Assembly (NCBI GenBank): GCA_961205875.1
Contig: OY540814.1
Span: 28,588,151-28,652,150 of the forward strand
Length of the DNA stretch: 64,000 nt
From: Sialis fuliginosa
Taxonomy: Eukaryota; Arthropoda; Insecta; Megaloptera; Sialidae
Direction of reading: 5' to 3'
Shown piece after piece: positions 1-9,471 of the stretch (its first letter is position 1; the number at the start of each line of letters is the position of its first letter). Both the position numbers and the translations under genes were made by a program. The notes under the pieces are model-generated. The model did not search any database, was not told the origin of the DNA, and saw nothing but the letters and a program-made list of their open reading frames with translations.

Positions 1-465
1 TCCCATTTCAAAATCGTGTGTAAGGGGGAGGGGTGACACCTCAAAATATTTATTTATGTTACGTGAAAATTTTATAGAATATTTTTTGTAGAGCATTAAA
101 TTTCCTATAATATGGGTCTACTATGTACGTTTGTTGTAAAATATTTCCTTACAAAGATTTATCTCAATTTATTTTAAAAATTCGTGTTTTGTTTTTCTAA
201 ATTGATATTTGATTGGATATATTAAATGTCATTTTGACATTTGCATAAATTTAGATTTAGATTGAAATTGTCAAAAAATTAAAAATATATGAAAAAATAT
301 TCAGGTGCGTTTTAAGAAAAATTTCGAACTAAGATTTCTTAGTAAAATTTGTATAAAAATTAAATGGTTAACCAATGCCAGGCAATTTATCTGAACACTA
401 TCGGTTTTAGTGAATTTAGCACGAGGAAGCACTGTGCATTTACTTGGCAGATGTTTTTTTAAATA
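1..465 (+). repeat. Dispersed repeat family A, copy cut by the window edge
   Basis: This stretch matches 59870-60285 in the same order: the 'aaaatcgtgtgtaag' block, the 'cctataatatgggtctac' block, and the tail with GCACGAGGAAGCACTGTGC ending near 'cagatgtttt'. Shorter copies lie at 27357-27562, 31300-31362, 38606-38872, 46072-46185 and 53926-54168. There are no clear terminal inverted repeats or target duplications, so the class is unknown. No reading frame is conserved between copies. The copy at 1 lacks a short piece present at 59930 ('caagatatctcaag'). Confidence 0.75.
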
Positions 466-589
466 TATCGAGAACGACACATGTTACGTGAAAATTGTAT
501 AGACCCTTTTTTGTATCTATACAACTTTTGTAATAAAAAGGTCTCTTACGATGATATATTTCGGTTTGTCGATTTTTTAAAATTATTTA

Positions 590-921
590 TGTCCGGTATT
601 ATAAAGGACCTAACAAAATTTGTTAGCTAGCAATTACATTCAAATGGGGTATTAATTCTGTACTAGTATCTATGGATTAGTTATGGAATTTAGAGCAGTG
701 ACACTTCAACTAATTGTAACACGGTTGGCATCTTTGATCGTACAAAATAATTTTCATAACATCACCACTGTTTTAATACCGTTTGTATTTACCTTCAACG
801 CGTGCGCAAAACTTGTCAAAGTCATCAACAAACTCCAAAAGAACTGTCATATAAGTTTGATATCTCAGTTGAAAGTGCTTGCTAGCTAACAAATTTGTTA
901 GGTCTTTTATGATACCGGACA
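590..921 (+). mobile_element. MITE family B with about 42-bp terminal inverted repeats
   Basis: The left end GTCCGGTATTATAAAGG at 591 and the right end ending CCGGAC at 920 are inverted copies that continue through 'acctaacaaa' and 'ttgttagctagcaa'. An inverted copy covers 48333-48583 and a short fragment sits at 3932-3952. The open frame inside (683-889) resembles the frame in the 48.4-kb copy because the DNA is homologous; there is no independent sign of coding. The transposon superfamily is not clear because no target duplication could be fixed. Confidence 0.75.
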
Positions 922-1017
922 TTAGTATTTTATATTGTACATCCCTTGCAATCAAAATACTGCTCTTTCACTACTGCGAATTTTTATATCCATACAAGTA
1001 TAAATATATGTTTGGGT

Positions 1018-1020
<3 letters not shown>

Positions 1021-1080
<60 letters not shown>
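1021..1080 (+). repeat. (TG)30 microsatellite
   Basis: A pure TG run of about 60 bp lies between 'tttgggtggg' and 'tatacacgag'. It is the longest dinucleotide repeat in the window. Open frames through it are simple-repeat artefacts. Confidence 0.97.
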
Positions 1081-1084
<4 letters not shown>

Positions 1085-1389
1085 CACGAGCTTGTAGCAG
1101 TTTAGTGTAAATGTGTTGGTTTTTTTTACTTTCCTATGTCAGACATTTCGCATATTTAGCAGGTAACGTTGTTGACGAAGGCTTGCGTATTTTTCTGATA
1201 TTTTTTGGATATCTGGCATGTTTGTTTTTCGTAATGTTTTTGTTATGCTTTGATACCTTTCCCGACTTTATAATTAGAATAAGAGTATCACTTTTCTCTC
1301 TCGCCTCTCCCCCTGTTATTGTTTTTGTATGTATCATACGTGTTTATAAAATCTAATTATAAAATTTATATATTTAATCTTTTTTATTT

Positions 1390-1455
1390 ATTTTTGATTT
1401 TTTGTTGCAGGTATGTGGGCATTATTGAAGATTCAGTGTTTTTATTTGTAAGTAG
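1390..1455 (+). promoter_or_regulatory. Candidate recursive-splice site or 37-nt microexon
   Basis: A T-rich tract (1376-1406) ends in TTGCAG at 1405-1410 and is followed at once by GTATGT at 1411, so a 3' splice site and a 5' splice site share one junction. A second donor, GTAAGT, starts at 1448 and would define a 37-nt exon (1411-1447) that is open in two frames. Juxtaposed sites of this kind are the known signature of recursive splicing in long insect introns. That a host gene on the plus strand spans this window is inference. Confidence 0.35.
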
Positions 1456-1555
1456 ATAATCATTATTACAGTATATTTTAGTTTATTTGAAATTGAAGAG
1501 AGCCTAGATTTAAATATGTCTCTTTTTAATATAAAAGATATATTTATAAATATTT

Positions 1556-1672
1556 CTACCTATATAACTTATAAATATCTATATGGAGACATTCCTTCTT
1601 TTTAAATAATTTTTAATATATGAAAAATTGAATGGGATTTGTCAGAAATAGTAGGTTATATAAATAAATATT
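1556..1672 (+). repeat. Fragment of the ACTTCCATGTTCT family (family D), left part
   Basis: The stretch around 'tatggagacattccttctt' and 'gaatgggatttgtcagaaat' matches the left parts of the copies at 17570 and 19223. It is diverged and lacks the right end. Confidence 0.5.
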
Positions 1673-1795
1673 TTTCAAAAAAAATTATATTTCAAAATTA
1701 TTTAAAAAGATAGAAGTCATACCGATATTTTTTTATTATTATTTACTCGACATTTTAATGAAATTATGAAACTTATACCCAAATTTATCATATTA

Positions 1796-2243
1796 CAGTG
1801 CAATATAACAAAATTGAAGGGAAGTAGAAAATATTCGTTATACCAAGTAATTTGTTACAGTGAGGTTTGTTATATAAAGGTTAGGTTGGTCTACAATTCG
1901 TTATAACAAGGTCTAAATGTAGCGATGTCTATTTTTTTCGTTGTAAGATTCTCGTCTACATACTTAATGATTTCTCGGTCCTTTGCGACGGTTAAGGAAC
2001 ACCTTTTTTTGTTTTTCAGTCATTGCAACTTTAAAACTAGCAACAGTGACAAACAGCAAAAAAAAAAATAATTGTCTTACGAAAAATTTAACGTGTCTGA
2101 ACCTGTCGAAAAATTCGTTATAAAGAGGTTGTTGACAAAATTCGTTATATAAAGGTATATTTTGCATTAGCTCTTACGGGCAGTTCTAGGGGATTTCGAA
2201 AAATTTGTTAAATCGAGGAAATCGTTATATTAAGGTTACACTG
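1796..2243 (-). mobile_element. pogo/Tigger-like deletion derivative, TA duplication
   Basis: The element starts CAGTGCAATATAACAAA (1796), ends in the inverse of CAGTGTAACCTTAATATAAC (2243), and is flanked by TA on both sides. Variants of 'ttcgttatataaaggt' recur inside near both ends, as subterminal repeats do in pogo elements. The interior keeps a decayed start of a transposase on the minus strand (see 1909-2033). It is about 450 bp, far below the roughly 2 kb of autonomous pogo elements. Confidence 0.8.
1909..2033 (-). pseudogene. pogo transposase N-terminal remnant, frameshifted
   Basis: On the minus strand an ATG at about 2033-2031 opens MTEKQKKVFL. The original frame then stops soon after. 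Shifting by one base after this point gives TVAKDREIIKYV followed by KKIDIA. This order (basic start, then a helix like 'EIIK' and 'K..IA') fits the CENP-B/pogo N-terminal helix-turn-helix that binds the element's terminal repeats. The frameshift, the short length and the absence of the DDE catalytic region show that it is dead. The family assignment rests on motif recognition only. Confidence 0.6.
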
Positions 2244-2267
2244 TATTATGAACTACATTAATGTTAG

Positions 2268-2432
2268 CAGTGACGTAGTAAGAAAAAAATTCAGGGGGGG
2301 GGGTGAAATACATATGAGTTAATTTTTTTGAAGGTATTTTGAACTGAATTTTTCTCAAAATACGTTTTTTTTAAACACAGAATATTTCGGGGGGGAGGGG
2401 GAGGGGTCTCCCCCCCTGTTACTATGCCACTG
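2268..2432 (+). mobile_element. hAT-type MITE with perfect 8-bp duplication
   Basis: The left end CAGTGACGTAGTAAG and the inverse of the right end CAGTGGCATAGTAAC pair at 12 of 15 positions. The identical 8-mer AATGTTAG lies directly outside both ends (2260-2267 and 2433-2440). The interior is G-rich next to the left end and C-rich next to the right end. At 165 bp there is no room for a protein. Similar CAGTGGCG-type ends occur at 49997, 56579 and 43943. Confidence 0.9.
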
Positions 2433-2440
2433 AATGTTAG

Positions 2441-3010
2441 TACGTATATTTTTTCTTCGCGTCGGAAATGTTTAAATAGTAATTTAAAATATCTTATCTG
2501 CGCCATTAATTACTTTTTAAGACTCGATTTCAAGACCCAATTTACTTTAATATGTTTATTAAAATTAACTGTTGGTTATCTTCAGACTTAAGATAAATCT
2601 ACATTTTTTTTCCACTTTCTCATTAACGGATCTGGTTCGTTTATCGGTACTGATTATGTAGCAAAATGATTTATACTTTAGGTTGTAAAACCTTTAAGAT
2701 AATTTTCATGATAAATTATTTTTATTGTTTTAAGAGTATGCTCGACAAACATTAATCAATTTCATCGTTGTATTGTTCATGTTAATGAGATATTTTGTTG
2801 TAAAAACTTTTGTCAAGTCTACCTAGATGTTCATAGATCAATATATTATTTTTTGTTGTTGTTTTTTTTTTATAATTTTGATTTGTTGACTAACATGTTC
2901 CAAAAGATGGAGGATAAAGAAATCTTAGATCTATCTAGAGATCAAAAAATATGTAATTTTATTTGTTTAAAATTTTATCAATATTTAATAATATATTAAG
3001 TGCGAAATTT
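2441..3010. other. AT-rich stretch, nothing recognised
   Basis: Low-complexity AT-rich DNA with T runs near 2850. I see no repeat shared with the rest of the window, no long frame and no clear site. Confidence 0.5.
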
Positions 3011-3018
3011 TTTTACAT

Positions 3019-3140
3019 TTTAACGGCTAAACCGATCTTGATGAGATTTAGCAGGGAGAAAGCTTATATTCTGAAGAAGGACATAGACTACTTTGTATCC
3101 CGGAAAAATGATTAGACAAAAAAAAATCCACGGGAAAACA
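3019..3140 (+). repeat. Arthropod dispersed repeat (family C), fragment
   Basis: It contains 'aaccgatcttgatgagattt', 'gcagggagaaagctt', 'aggacatagactac' and 'tttgtatcccggaaaa', followed by 'ccacggga'. This order is known to me from dispersed repeats in many arthropod genomes. Related pieces lie at 6432-6560, 38145-38250, 45838-46022 and 48655-48820. Confidence 0.7.
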
Positions 3141-4054
3141 GCGAATATTTAATAATATAAACTTTTTGATTAATATTTATCTTTGACCCTTTTAGAATCA
3201 AATTCATATCTGATGAATTTGAAAAGTTAATTTTTTAGACTATTTTTTAATTTTATTTTAATTTTTTGTTCGTCGATGAAAAAAAATCTCGTTGACTCAC
3301 ATAAAAATAATGAAGAAAACTGAGTTTATACCTACATATAAAAAAAGTTTATGATTACATAACAAGCCACGTTTAGTCAAAAATACGAAACTCTCATTTT
3401 CTGGTAATTAATTTTCTCATTCCAAATAAAACGCCGATATTTCGGAGCGCACTTTTCGGAGCACACCGGTTTCAATTTTTTACGAGTCACTTCCTTCGTC
3501 TGACTGTAACATTTAACCAACCTGTGTCCTTGATTTCAAAACCCATACCACACACAAATTAAGCATTGTGTCATAATATGTATACATATTTATCAACAAG
3601 AGAACTTTTGTACTCCAGATGATTAAAGTACCAAAAATAGATTACAACATTTTTAAATATTCATTAACACTACAGCATGAGCAGCCCAATCACTGGGTTA
3701 CCCATTACATCATTCTGAATGAAGTAGGTGTTTGTGAACCAGTTCAATGGACAACAGACAAGTGACGCAATTGTCTGAAATATATGTATAAAGCTGATAA
3801 ACACATGGCTTCGGTATATGACTAGTTTTTATTTACATTCGCACATAAATGTTTTAAGTGTCTCTCACTTTTCCATATGTTTATCGTAAAAAAATATCTA
3901 ATAATGAAGTCTATTACATGTACACTTTTATGTCCGGTATTATAAAGAATTTGTTCTTAAAGGAAAAGTTAACTGACGCTCTCTGTGGGACAAATGCTCG
4001 GTGAGCCAGCCAATCAAAATATAATTACATTGATAATTAGGTATTTTCTATATA
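3141..4054. other. AT-rich stretch with one short MITE B fragment
   Basis: Mostly unrecognised. A 21-bp fragment of MITE family B ('gtccggtattataaag') lies at 3932-3952. I find no exon-like or RNA-gene signal. Confidence 0.5.
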
Positions 4055-4058
4055 ATAC

Positions 4059-4300
4059 AGGGCCCGGCATAAGTCAGTTAAGGGGGCACACCCAGTTGGG
4101 ATTTTTTTTTGGCCACGCATTAAAATAATTAATAACAAATGTTTTTCCACATGAAAGATATGTATTTACAGAAAACATTGTAATTTTTTTATGGCAAAAT
4201 ATTAAAAAATAAGTGGGATACAGCAAATTTGGGAAGGGTAAAAAAAAAGTGTTTTGCCGTGATCACTGCTGCTCGTCACTAGATCATCTGAAATAAAAAA
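4059..4300 (+). repeat. Possible hAT-like left end
   Basis: CAGGGCCCGGCATAAG at about 4060 resembles the CAGGCCCGGATTTA end of the hAT MITE at 7138. No matching right end or 8-bp duplication was found downstream, so this is at best a truncated element. Confidence 0.3.
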
Positions 4301-4479
4301 AAAACATAAGGGATCATTAGCTAATGACATAATGCTCCGGATGAATTAAGGGATTTGAAAAATTTTGAATTTTCACAAAATGGCAGATATTGAAAGTCAA
4401 AATTCTTTATTCGACTAAAATTTCACTCGCATTTTCGGCTATAAAAAAATAATAATTATCCAAAAAAAATCACAATTGT

Positions 4480-4832
4480 TTTCAAGATTTTGAGCGTGTT
4501 TTTATCCCCTTTTAATACTTTTAAAAATTATACTAAATTTCTAATATTTCCAAAACCCCTAATCCGATTAGCACCAAAATCAATAGGTCTGGAGTACTCA
4601 CTAAGACAAACATTTTCCCCAAAAATAATTCAGATCGGTACATTTTTACAGTAGTTATCATGAACGAAAGAAAATTCTACATCCAGACACACAGACACAC
4701 GCACTGCCGCCATGCGGAAATTAACTTTTCTTTACGTTTTGAAATTAGTACAATCAGAATCTGTCATTATCTCGGATACGATTTTTTGATGGTATTACAA
4801 TACTTCCATTTCTTTCAGAACATGGAAGTAAA
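4480..4832 (+). repeat. Family D (ACTTCCATGTTCT) copy, 5'-truncated
   Basis: It shares with 18030-18328, 19600-19859, 40425-40715 and 47588-47850 the order 'ccgattagcaccaaaatcaa', 'aggtctggagtactcac', 'cagatcgg', an ACACAGACACACGCAC tract, 'gccgccatgcgg' and the right end AGAACATGGAAGT. Frames through it are carried by the repeat and are not conserved as protein. Confidence 0.8.
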
Positions 4833-4867
4833 AATGAATAAATTAAAAATTGGAAATGAAGTATTCT

Positions 4868-5209
4868 ATTATTAAGCGTAAAAACTTTTACAACAATAAT
4901 TTTCAAATAAAAACACTTCAATTGAACGCGAATTGAAATCTCTATACACATTTTCCACGTTTGACAGAAACCCAAAACCATTTATATTTGTCGCTTGGTG
5001 GCATTGCTATCAGAACATGGAAGTAAAAACGAATTAATTTAAAATTAATATTAATTATTAATATTATTATTATTAAGCGTAAAAACTTTTACAGCAATAA
5101 TTATCAAATAAAAACACTTCAATTGAACGCGAATTGAAATCTCTACGTTTGACAGAAACCCAAAACTATTTATTTTTGTCGCTTGGTGGCAGAACATGGA
5201 AGTAAAAAT
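4868..5209 (+). repeat. Two-copy direct duplication, about 200-bp period
   Basis: Copy 1 (4868-5028) and copy 2 (5069-5209) both run from 'attaagcgtaaaaactttta' through 'attgaacgcgaattgaaatc' and 'gtcgcttggtgg' to 'agaacatggaagtaaaaa'. Copy 2 lacks about 14 bp between 'tct' and 'acgtttgac'. Both end with the family D terminus, so the duplication probably arose from the neighbouring family D copy. Confidence 0.8.
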
Positions 5210-6100
5210 CGTATAACAAGATTCAAGTGTAATTTGCCAATTATAAAGTTTACGCATAACCAAAAGTGAACTAAATTTTATATCAACTGTTACGGATCAG
5301 ATAAAAATGACGATAATAATCGTAATATCAATTTAGAGTTATTAAACAAACTTTTGCGGAAATAAAACGACGGCGGTATCTTATGTAAAATCTGACTCAT
5401 TTCCTACTGTGGAAAAAGCGGGATGGTCGGAAGAGCAACATTTCGCGTACGCCACAAGGTAATTTTACAAGTAATTAGAGGCAATTACACCATGTCATTA
5501 TGCTGCTGCACTGGAATTTATATCTCCGTTATAAGTTTAAAATTTCGTAATTAATATATAGGATAATTCTGACTCGGCGACCGTATTTTTATTATATTCA
5601 CTGTCGTCGGATACAGCGGTTTTAATTAAATTATTAATTATTATGGCATACTATATATACATTTTATTATCTACATAAACATTATATTGAATGAGTTATG
5701 AATTTTTAAGGTATACAAGCATTTTATTCGTTTTTATGAATAACTAGGCTTCTCTCGCGTGGATTTCGAAACCCTCATTCCCATGATATTTTTTCCAACC
5801 ATTCATATGTAAAAAAGTGTAAAATATACCTATCCCCCGATTTACACGGTAGATACGTTCTGCACAAAACCGTGTAAACTGAAATCCTGGATTTTGCTAA
5901 GTAAAATCGTGTAAATCGAAAAAAAAAACAAAATGTGCATGATTCAGTAATTTATTTAAGTAAAACCAAAGTCAGACATCTTGGAAAATTGTTCTTAGTT
6001 CATAAAACAACAAACATATGAAGGTATTATAAGTAGATATTTAATTTATTTTACATTAGGAACAAAAAAATAAAAAGCCCGGGAATCCCCTGTTCTTTTC
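5210..6100. other. Mostly unrecognised, with a small inverted motif
   Basis: Around 5836-5915 the motif 'cgatttacacgg' recurs as 'accgtgtaaac' and 'atcgtgtaaatcg', as seen near the ends of pogo-like elements, but no complete element can be delimited. The rest is AT-rich and unassigned. Confidence 0.4.
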
Positions 6101-6670
6101 ATCAGGTTACCGAAGGAAAAAAATTCAAAAATGCCATTAAATCTTTGCATAGGCGTATATGGAGCGGAATAAACATTTTTACTAGTTTTTTGAAAATTGT
6201 CAATTTATAAATCGTGTAAGGTGTATTTTTTTTTGCAATATCGTAAATATCTCGACTGCTAAGCGAGATAGGGGGTTGTTTTTCCTTCAAATACCCCACC
6301 CCTGTGGTATTTTTCTCGCCGGATCGAATAAAACTAATTACAAGTGAGTGAAATATTTATTACTAAAAAAAAATCCCCATACAAACTTTTCAACCCTTTT
6401 GCAATCTTTCAAGGGTTCAATTTTTGGGATACGAAGACGCATATGCCCTTCATCGGGATGCAAGCTATCTCACTGCCAAATTTCATTAAGATCGGTAAAG
6501 CGGTAACAAATAGACAGACTGAAAAATACACTTTCGCATTTATAATACAAGTCTCGACTCCTATGCAAGATAAGGGGTTGTTTTCTCCCCTTAATAACCC
6601 CTCTGCCGTAGTATTTTTCCCCCATGTTTTAAAAAAATCGTTTTTGTTTTTCCAATAAAATTTTCTCCTC
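6100..6670 (+). repeat. Family C-related repeat with internal duplicated block
   Basis: The blocks near 6250-6320 ('ctcgactgctaagcgagata', 'ggggttgttt', 'gtggtattttt') and 6552-6625 ('ctcgactcctatgcaagata', 'ggggttgttt', 'gtagtattttt') are diverged direct copies. Between them lies 'ctgccaaatttcattaagat' with 'cggtaaagcgg' and 'agacagac', the family C core. Frames on both strands (6344-6658 and 6409-6711) are overlapping repeat-borne openings and not genes. Confidence 0.55.
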
Positions 6671-7129
6671 ATTAATATTACTGGACCAACAATTAAAACT
6701 CTTAGGTACAAATTAACTAATTAACACTGAAAAGTTCTTCACTCACTCATTACTTAAACAAATGAACTCTGCGAGAGAGAGTTTAAAATATGCATAAAAC
6801 AAAATATTATCCTTCTTCCGGTAGCACAGCTGCAATACCGGAAACGAGCTTACTCTTCGCCAGCACCTTGGTAATTACGTTGCTTGAAAGTTTTCTCGGT
6901 GAGGCATTTACGTTTCATATTTTTGCTTAATGTCATGTCATGCAAAGAGCTCATTCCAATTTGTTACCGAGTCATTGTAAGCAGTCTGGTAACGACATGC
7001 ATTTTTCCAGCCAAGGATTGAGTTAGTAAACACTACAAGATGCGTAGAATTCTCGTTTGTTATATTTATTTTCGTCTATGTTATTTTTTTATCGTTCCTA
7101 TGAAATTTCATTGCCCTACATAATAATAT
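6671..7129. other. Unassigned, low-copy-looking
   Basis: This moderately mixed sequence (for example 'cttccggtagcacagctgca' near 6814) has no match elsewhere in the window and no long frame. A function cannot be inferred. Confidence 0.4.
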
Positions 7130-7137
7130 GGTATCAT

Positions 7138-7570
7138 CAGGCCCGGATTTAGAAATTTGCCGCCCCTAGGCAGTTGCGAAAATTCCCCCCCCCCCCCCCA
7201 TACACTATTTTTACGCATTTTAAACTTCCTATTTTCGGTTTAAGTCATAGATGTCAAATATAAAACTCAGGATCTTTTTTTTTGGTTGCGTCAGTTTCAA
7301 ATTTTATAAATTTGTATAAAGTTACATTAGGGAACATAAAAACTGAAGACCTTTTTTTTTAGTCATACTTGAGTTACATGTATAGAGAAATTATTGCTTA
7401 TGGGTTGAAATTTTTACGTCTCGATTTTCTGATGGCAAACTCATCGATAATGGAATCAAAATCAAATGCAATTCCCACGAATATAACAAGTTTTCAAAGT
7501 TTCCACCGCCCTTCAATTCTTGCCGCCCTAGGCAGCTGCTTACTCTGCCTGCATGGTAAATCCGGGCCTG
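7138..7570 (+). mobile_element. hAT-type MITE, 14-bp perfect TIRs and 8-bp duplication
   Basis: The ends CAGGCCCGGATTTA and TAAATCCGGGCCTG are perfect inverted repeats. The 8-mer GGTATCAT is identical on both flanks (7130-7137 and 7571-7578). Each side carries a copy of 'gccgcccctaggcag' or 'gccgccctaggcag' near the end, and a C run lies at about 7187-7199. The frame at 7369-7656 runs out of the element and is not a gene. Confidence 0.92.
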
Positions 7571-7624
7571 GGTATCATATTAATATTGTAGGATCGAGCG
7601 GGGTAAATATGAAACACCAAAAAA

Positions 7625-7942
7625 ATGGGGTAAAAGTGAAACAAGCTTGCAACTAAAAAAGTAATTTGTTTATAGGAGAATTATAAAAACTGACATCATC
7701 ATTAAAGGTTTGTTTGAAAATATGAATCGCCTAATAAGTGATATGTCACCCATACAGATTTCCCTGTTAGTCGATGTCAAAACGTGTGAATTAAATTTTA
7801 ATTCTTTGCACATAACTTTCTATATAGCTCAGATATTAATTAAAGTTACAATTTCACATTGATATGCCACAAAGAAAGTTGCCTTTGTAGCTTTTTTTTA
7901 ATTTTTCGATAAATATTTTCCATTAGAGGCCTGTTTCACTTG
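7625..7942 (+). repeat. Dispersed repeat with GTAAAAGTGAAACA ends (family E)
   Basis: It matches 36535-36850 in the opposite orientation over 'ggagaattataaaaactgac', 'atgaatcgcctaataagtga', 'gtgtgaattaaattttaatt' and 'ccattagaggcctgtttcac'. The outer ends carry 'gtgaaac' and 'gtttcac', suggesting a transposon with inverted ends. Both copies are open in one frame over about 60 codons, which may be chance in a young repeat. Confidence 0.65.
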
Positions 7943-8038
7943 TACTTATTTTTTTATTAAAAGCGAGATTAATATGATTTTTGTTAAAATAAAAACACAA
8001 AATACAGCAATGTTAGATAAAACACCAGTCAGAGTGGA

Positions 8039-8224
8039 TGACGTCACGGCTAAGTAAACATCATTTTTGTTTCATTAATATCTGCACTGTTTATAAATTA
8101 TTTTGTGGTTTTAAATTATCAATTTGCTCAGTTTTGTGTTACCAAAAGTAAAACCGAGAAACGTTAGCGATGGAACAAGGATTTATTATTGTTGACAAGG
8201 AGTGTTTACATAGGCGTGACGTCA
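8039..8224 (+). mobile_element. Inverted-repeat element bounded by TGACGTCA
   Basis: TGACGTCACGGCTAAGTAAA at 8039 and the inverse of the right arm (8203-8224, TGACGTCACGCCTATGTAAA) pair at 20 of 22 positions over the whole arm, with a 142-bp spacer. Each arm ends in the perfect palindrome TGACGTCA, which is also the CRE site bound by CREB/ATF factors. It is most likely a small MITE. No target duplication is visible outside the arms. Confidence 0.55.
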
Positions 8225-8239
8225 AAAATGCGTTTTGGC

Positions 8240-9040
8240 GTCAAATTCAAAATTAGTTTTAAAAGAGTCAATTTTTGTGATTAAACCTTTATTTTCTTTA
8301 TTTTCTACAAACGAACTAATGTACGTTCGAAACACATAATCCCTTTTTGGTTAAGGATTAATAAAAAAAAAGTATTTTAATATTTTGATGAGACAGAACA
8401 ACTAAATTTAGTTATTTTGTGATTTTTCAATCTTACATAACAAGATGAAATATTGAAGCATTTAATTTAAAGTATTACGGCAATTGATTAAAGTGATTTT
8501 ATATCTGACAACAATGAAAGTGGCACAGTATCAAAAATGCAAAGAAGCCAGAATAAATAAAAAGTCGCATTGCATCACTAACGATACAATATCAATGATA
8601 CGGCTTAAAATTAAATATAGAAAAACCGTCGAGTAAAACAGTCTTGTTGTTGGAATAAATTTCTAGGTTTTTTTTATTATATTTTTTTTTCTTTTCAAAC
8701 TGAAGTCAAGTTATTAATACGAACTAACTGCTTATGTCAAATACAAACCTCATTGTCGTTAGCCGTTCCATAGGTCGAAAAAATTGCCTGATGGAAGCAA
8801 GAGGTTTGAGTTAGAGAGAGACAGAAGGGGGAGGAGGACGCGGTACGAATACAGATTAGGTAAAAAGTCAGCACGGCCTCGTTATTGTGATTAATATTTA
8901 CTTATATATCTCAGAGAAAATGTAATTAATACAAGAATATTGTTTTTTAATTGATCGTACAACTGACAAAAACGAACGGAGGTAAAGCAATGGGTGATAA
9001 TATATGCAATCGTTTGGATATTCTCGAAATATTTAGCTTT
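8240..9040. other. Unassigned, includes a purine-rich patch
   Basis: Mostly AT-rich. At 8805-8840 there is a purine-rich patch ('gagagagacagaaggggga') within a low-copy-looking block (8740-8880). No frame or repeat family was recognised. Confidence 0.4.
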
Positions 9041-9043
9041 ATG

Positions 9044-9471
9044 CAGTAGTGTATGGCAAAATGCCAAGGGTCTCTCCAGCCATTGGGGGTTACCTTAAAT
9101 ATTTGTCAAGAGCCCTAAATTTGTAGTTAAAAGTTAATATAAATATACCTCCAAAACTGCATTTTTAACAACAAAGTTTCGTTTTTTAATCATGTTAGTA
9201 AAATACGTGTATATTTATATTAACTTTTTATCTTATTTTTAATAACTTATTTTGTGTAATTTGAAGCATCCGTATTAAGTAAAATTCTGCAGTATTTTCT
9301 TTTTTTCAATATTTTTCGAAAACGGTTGATCTTATGACAAATAATCAAAGTACATTTTTATGTATTTTGTATCATTTAATCTTCTACAAGAACCCAAACT
9401 CAGGAAAAAAATCAAGAACAAAAAAAATACTTGATAAAAATCGGCGGACCCACTGGCCCCATACACCCCTG
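9044..9471 (+). mobile_element. Possible diverged hAT-like element
   Basis: The left end CAGTAGTGTATGG and the inverse of the right end CAGGGGTGTATGG match well, and both are followed by 'gcca' and a 'gggtc' block. The flanking 8-mers do not match, so the call rests on the ends alone. Confidence 0.4.

Noticed and set aside
683-889. Peptide similar to the one at 48386-48586
   Set aside because: Both lie in MITE family B copies. The peptide similarity is no better than expected from the DNA similarity, and the element has no room for a transposase.
879-1097. Frame ending in a long Val-Cys repeat
   Set aside because: It is translation of the TG microsatellite.
4754-5263. Two minus frames sharing a peptide stretch
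   Set aside because: The shared stretch is the two-copy direct duplication at 4868-5209.
9044-9471. Treated at first as a hAT insertion
   Set aside because: Ends are similar but the flanking 8-mers share only three of eight bases; kept at low confidence.
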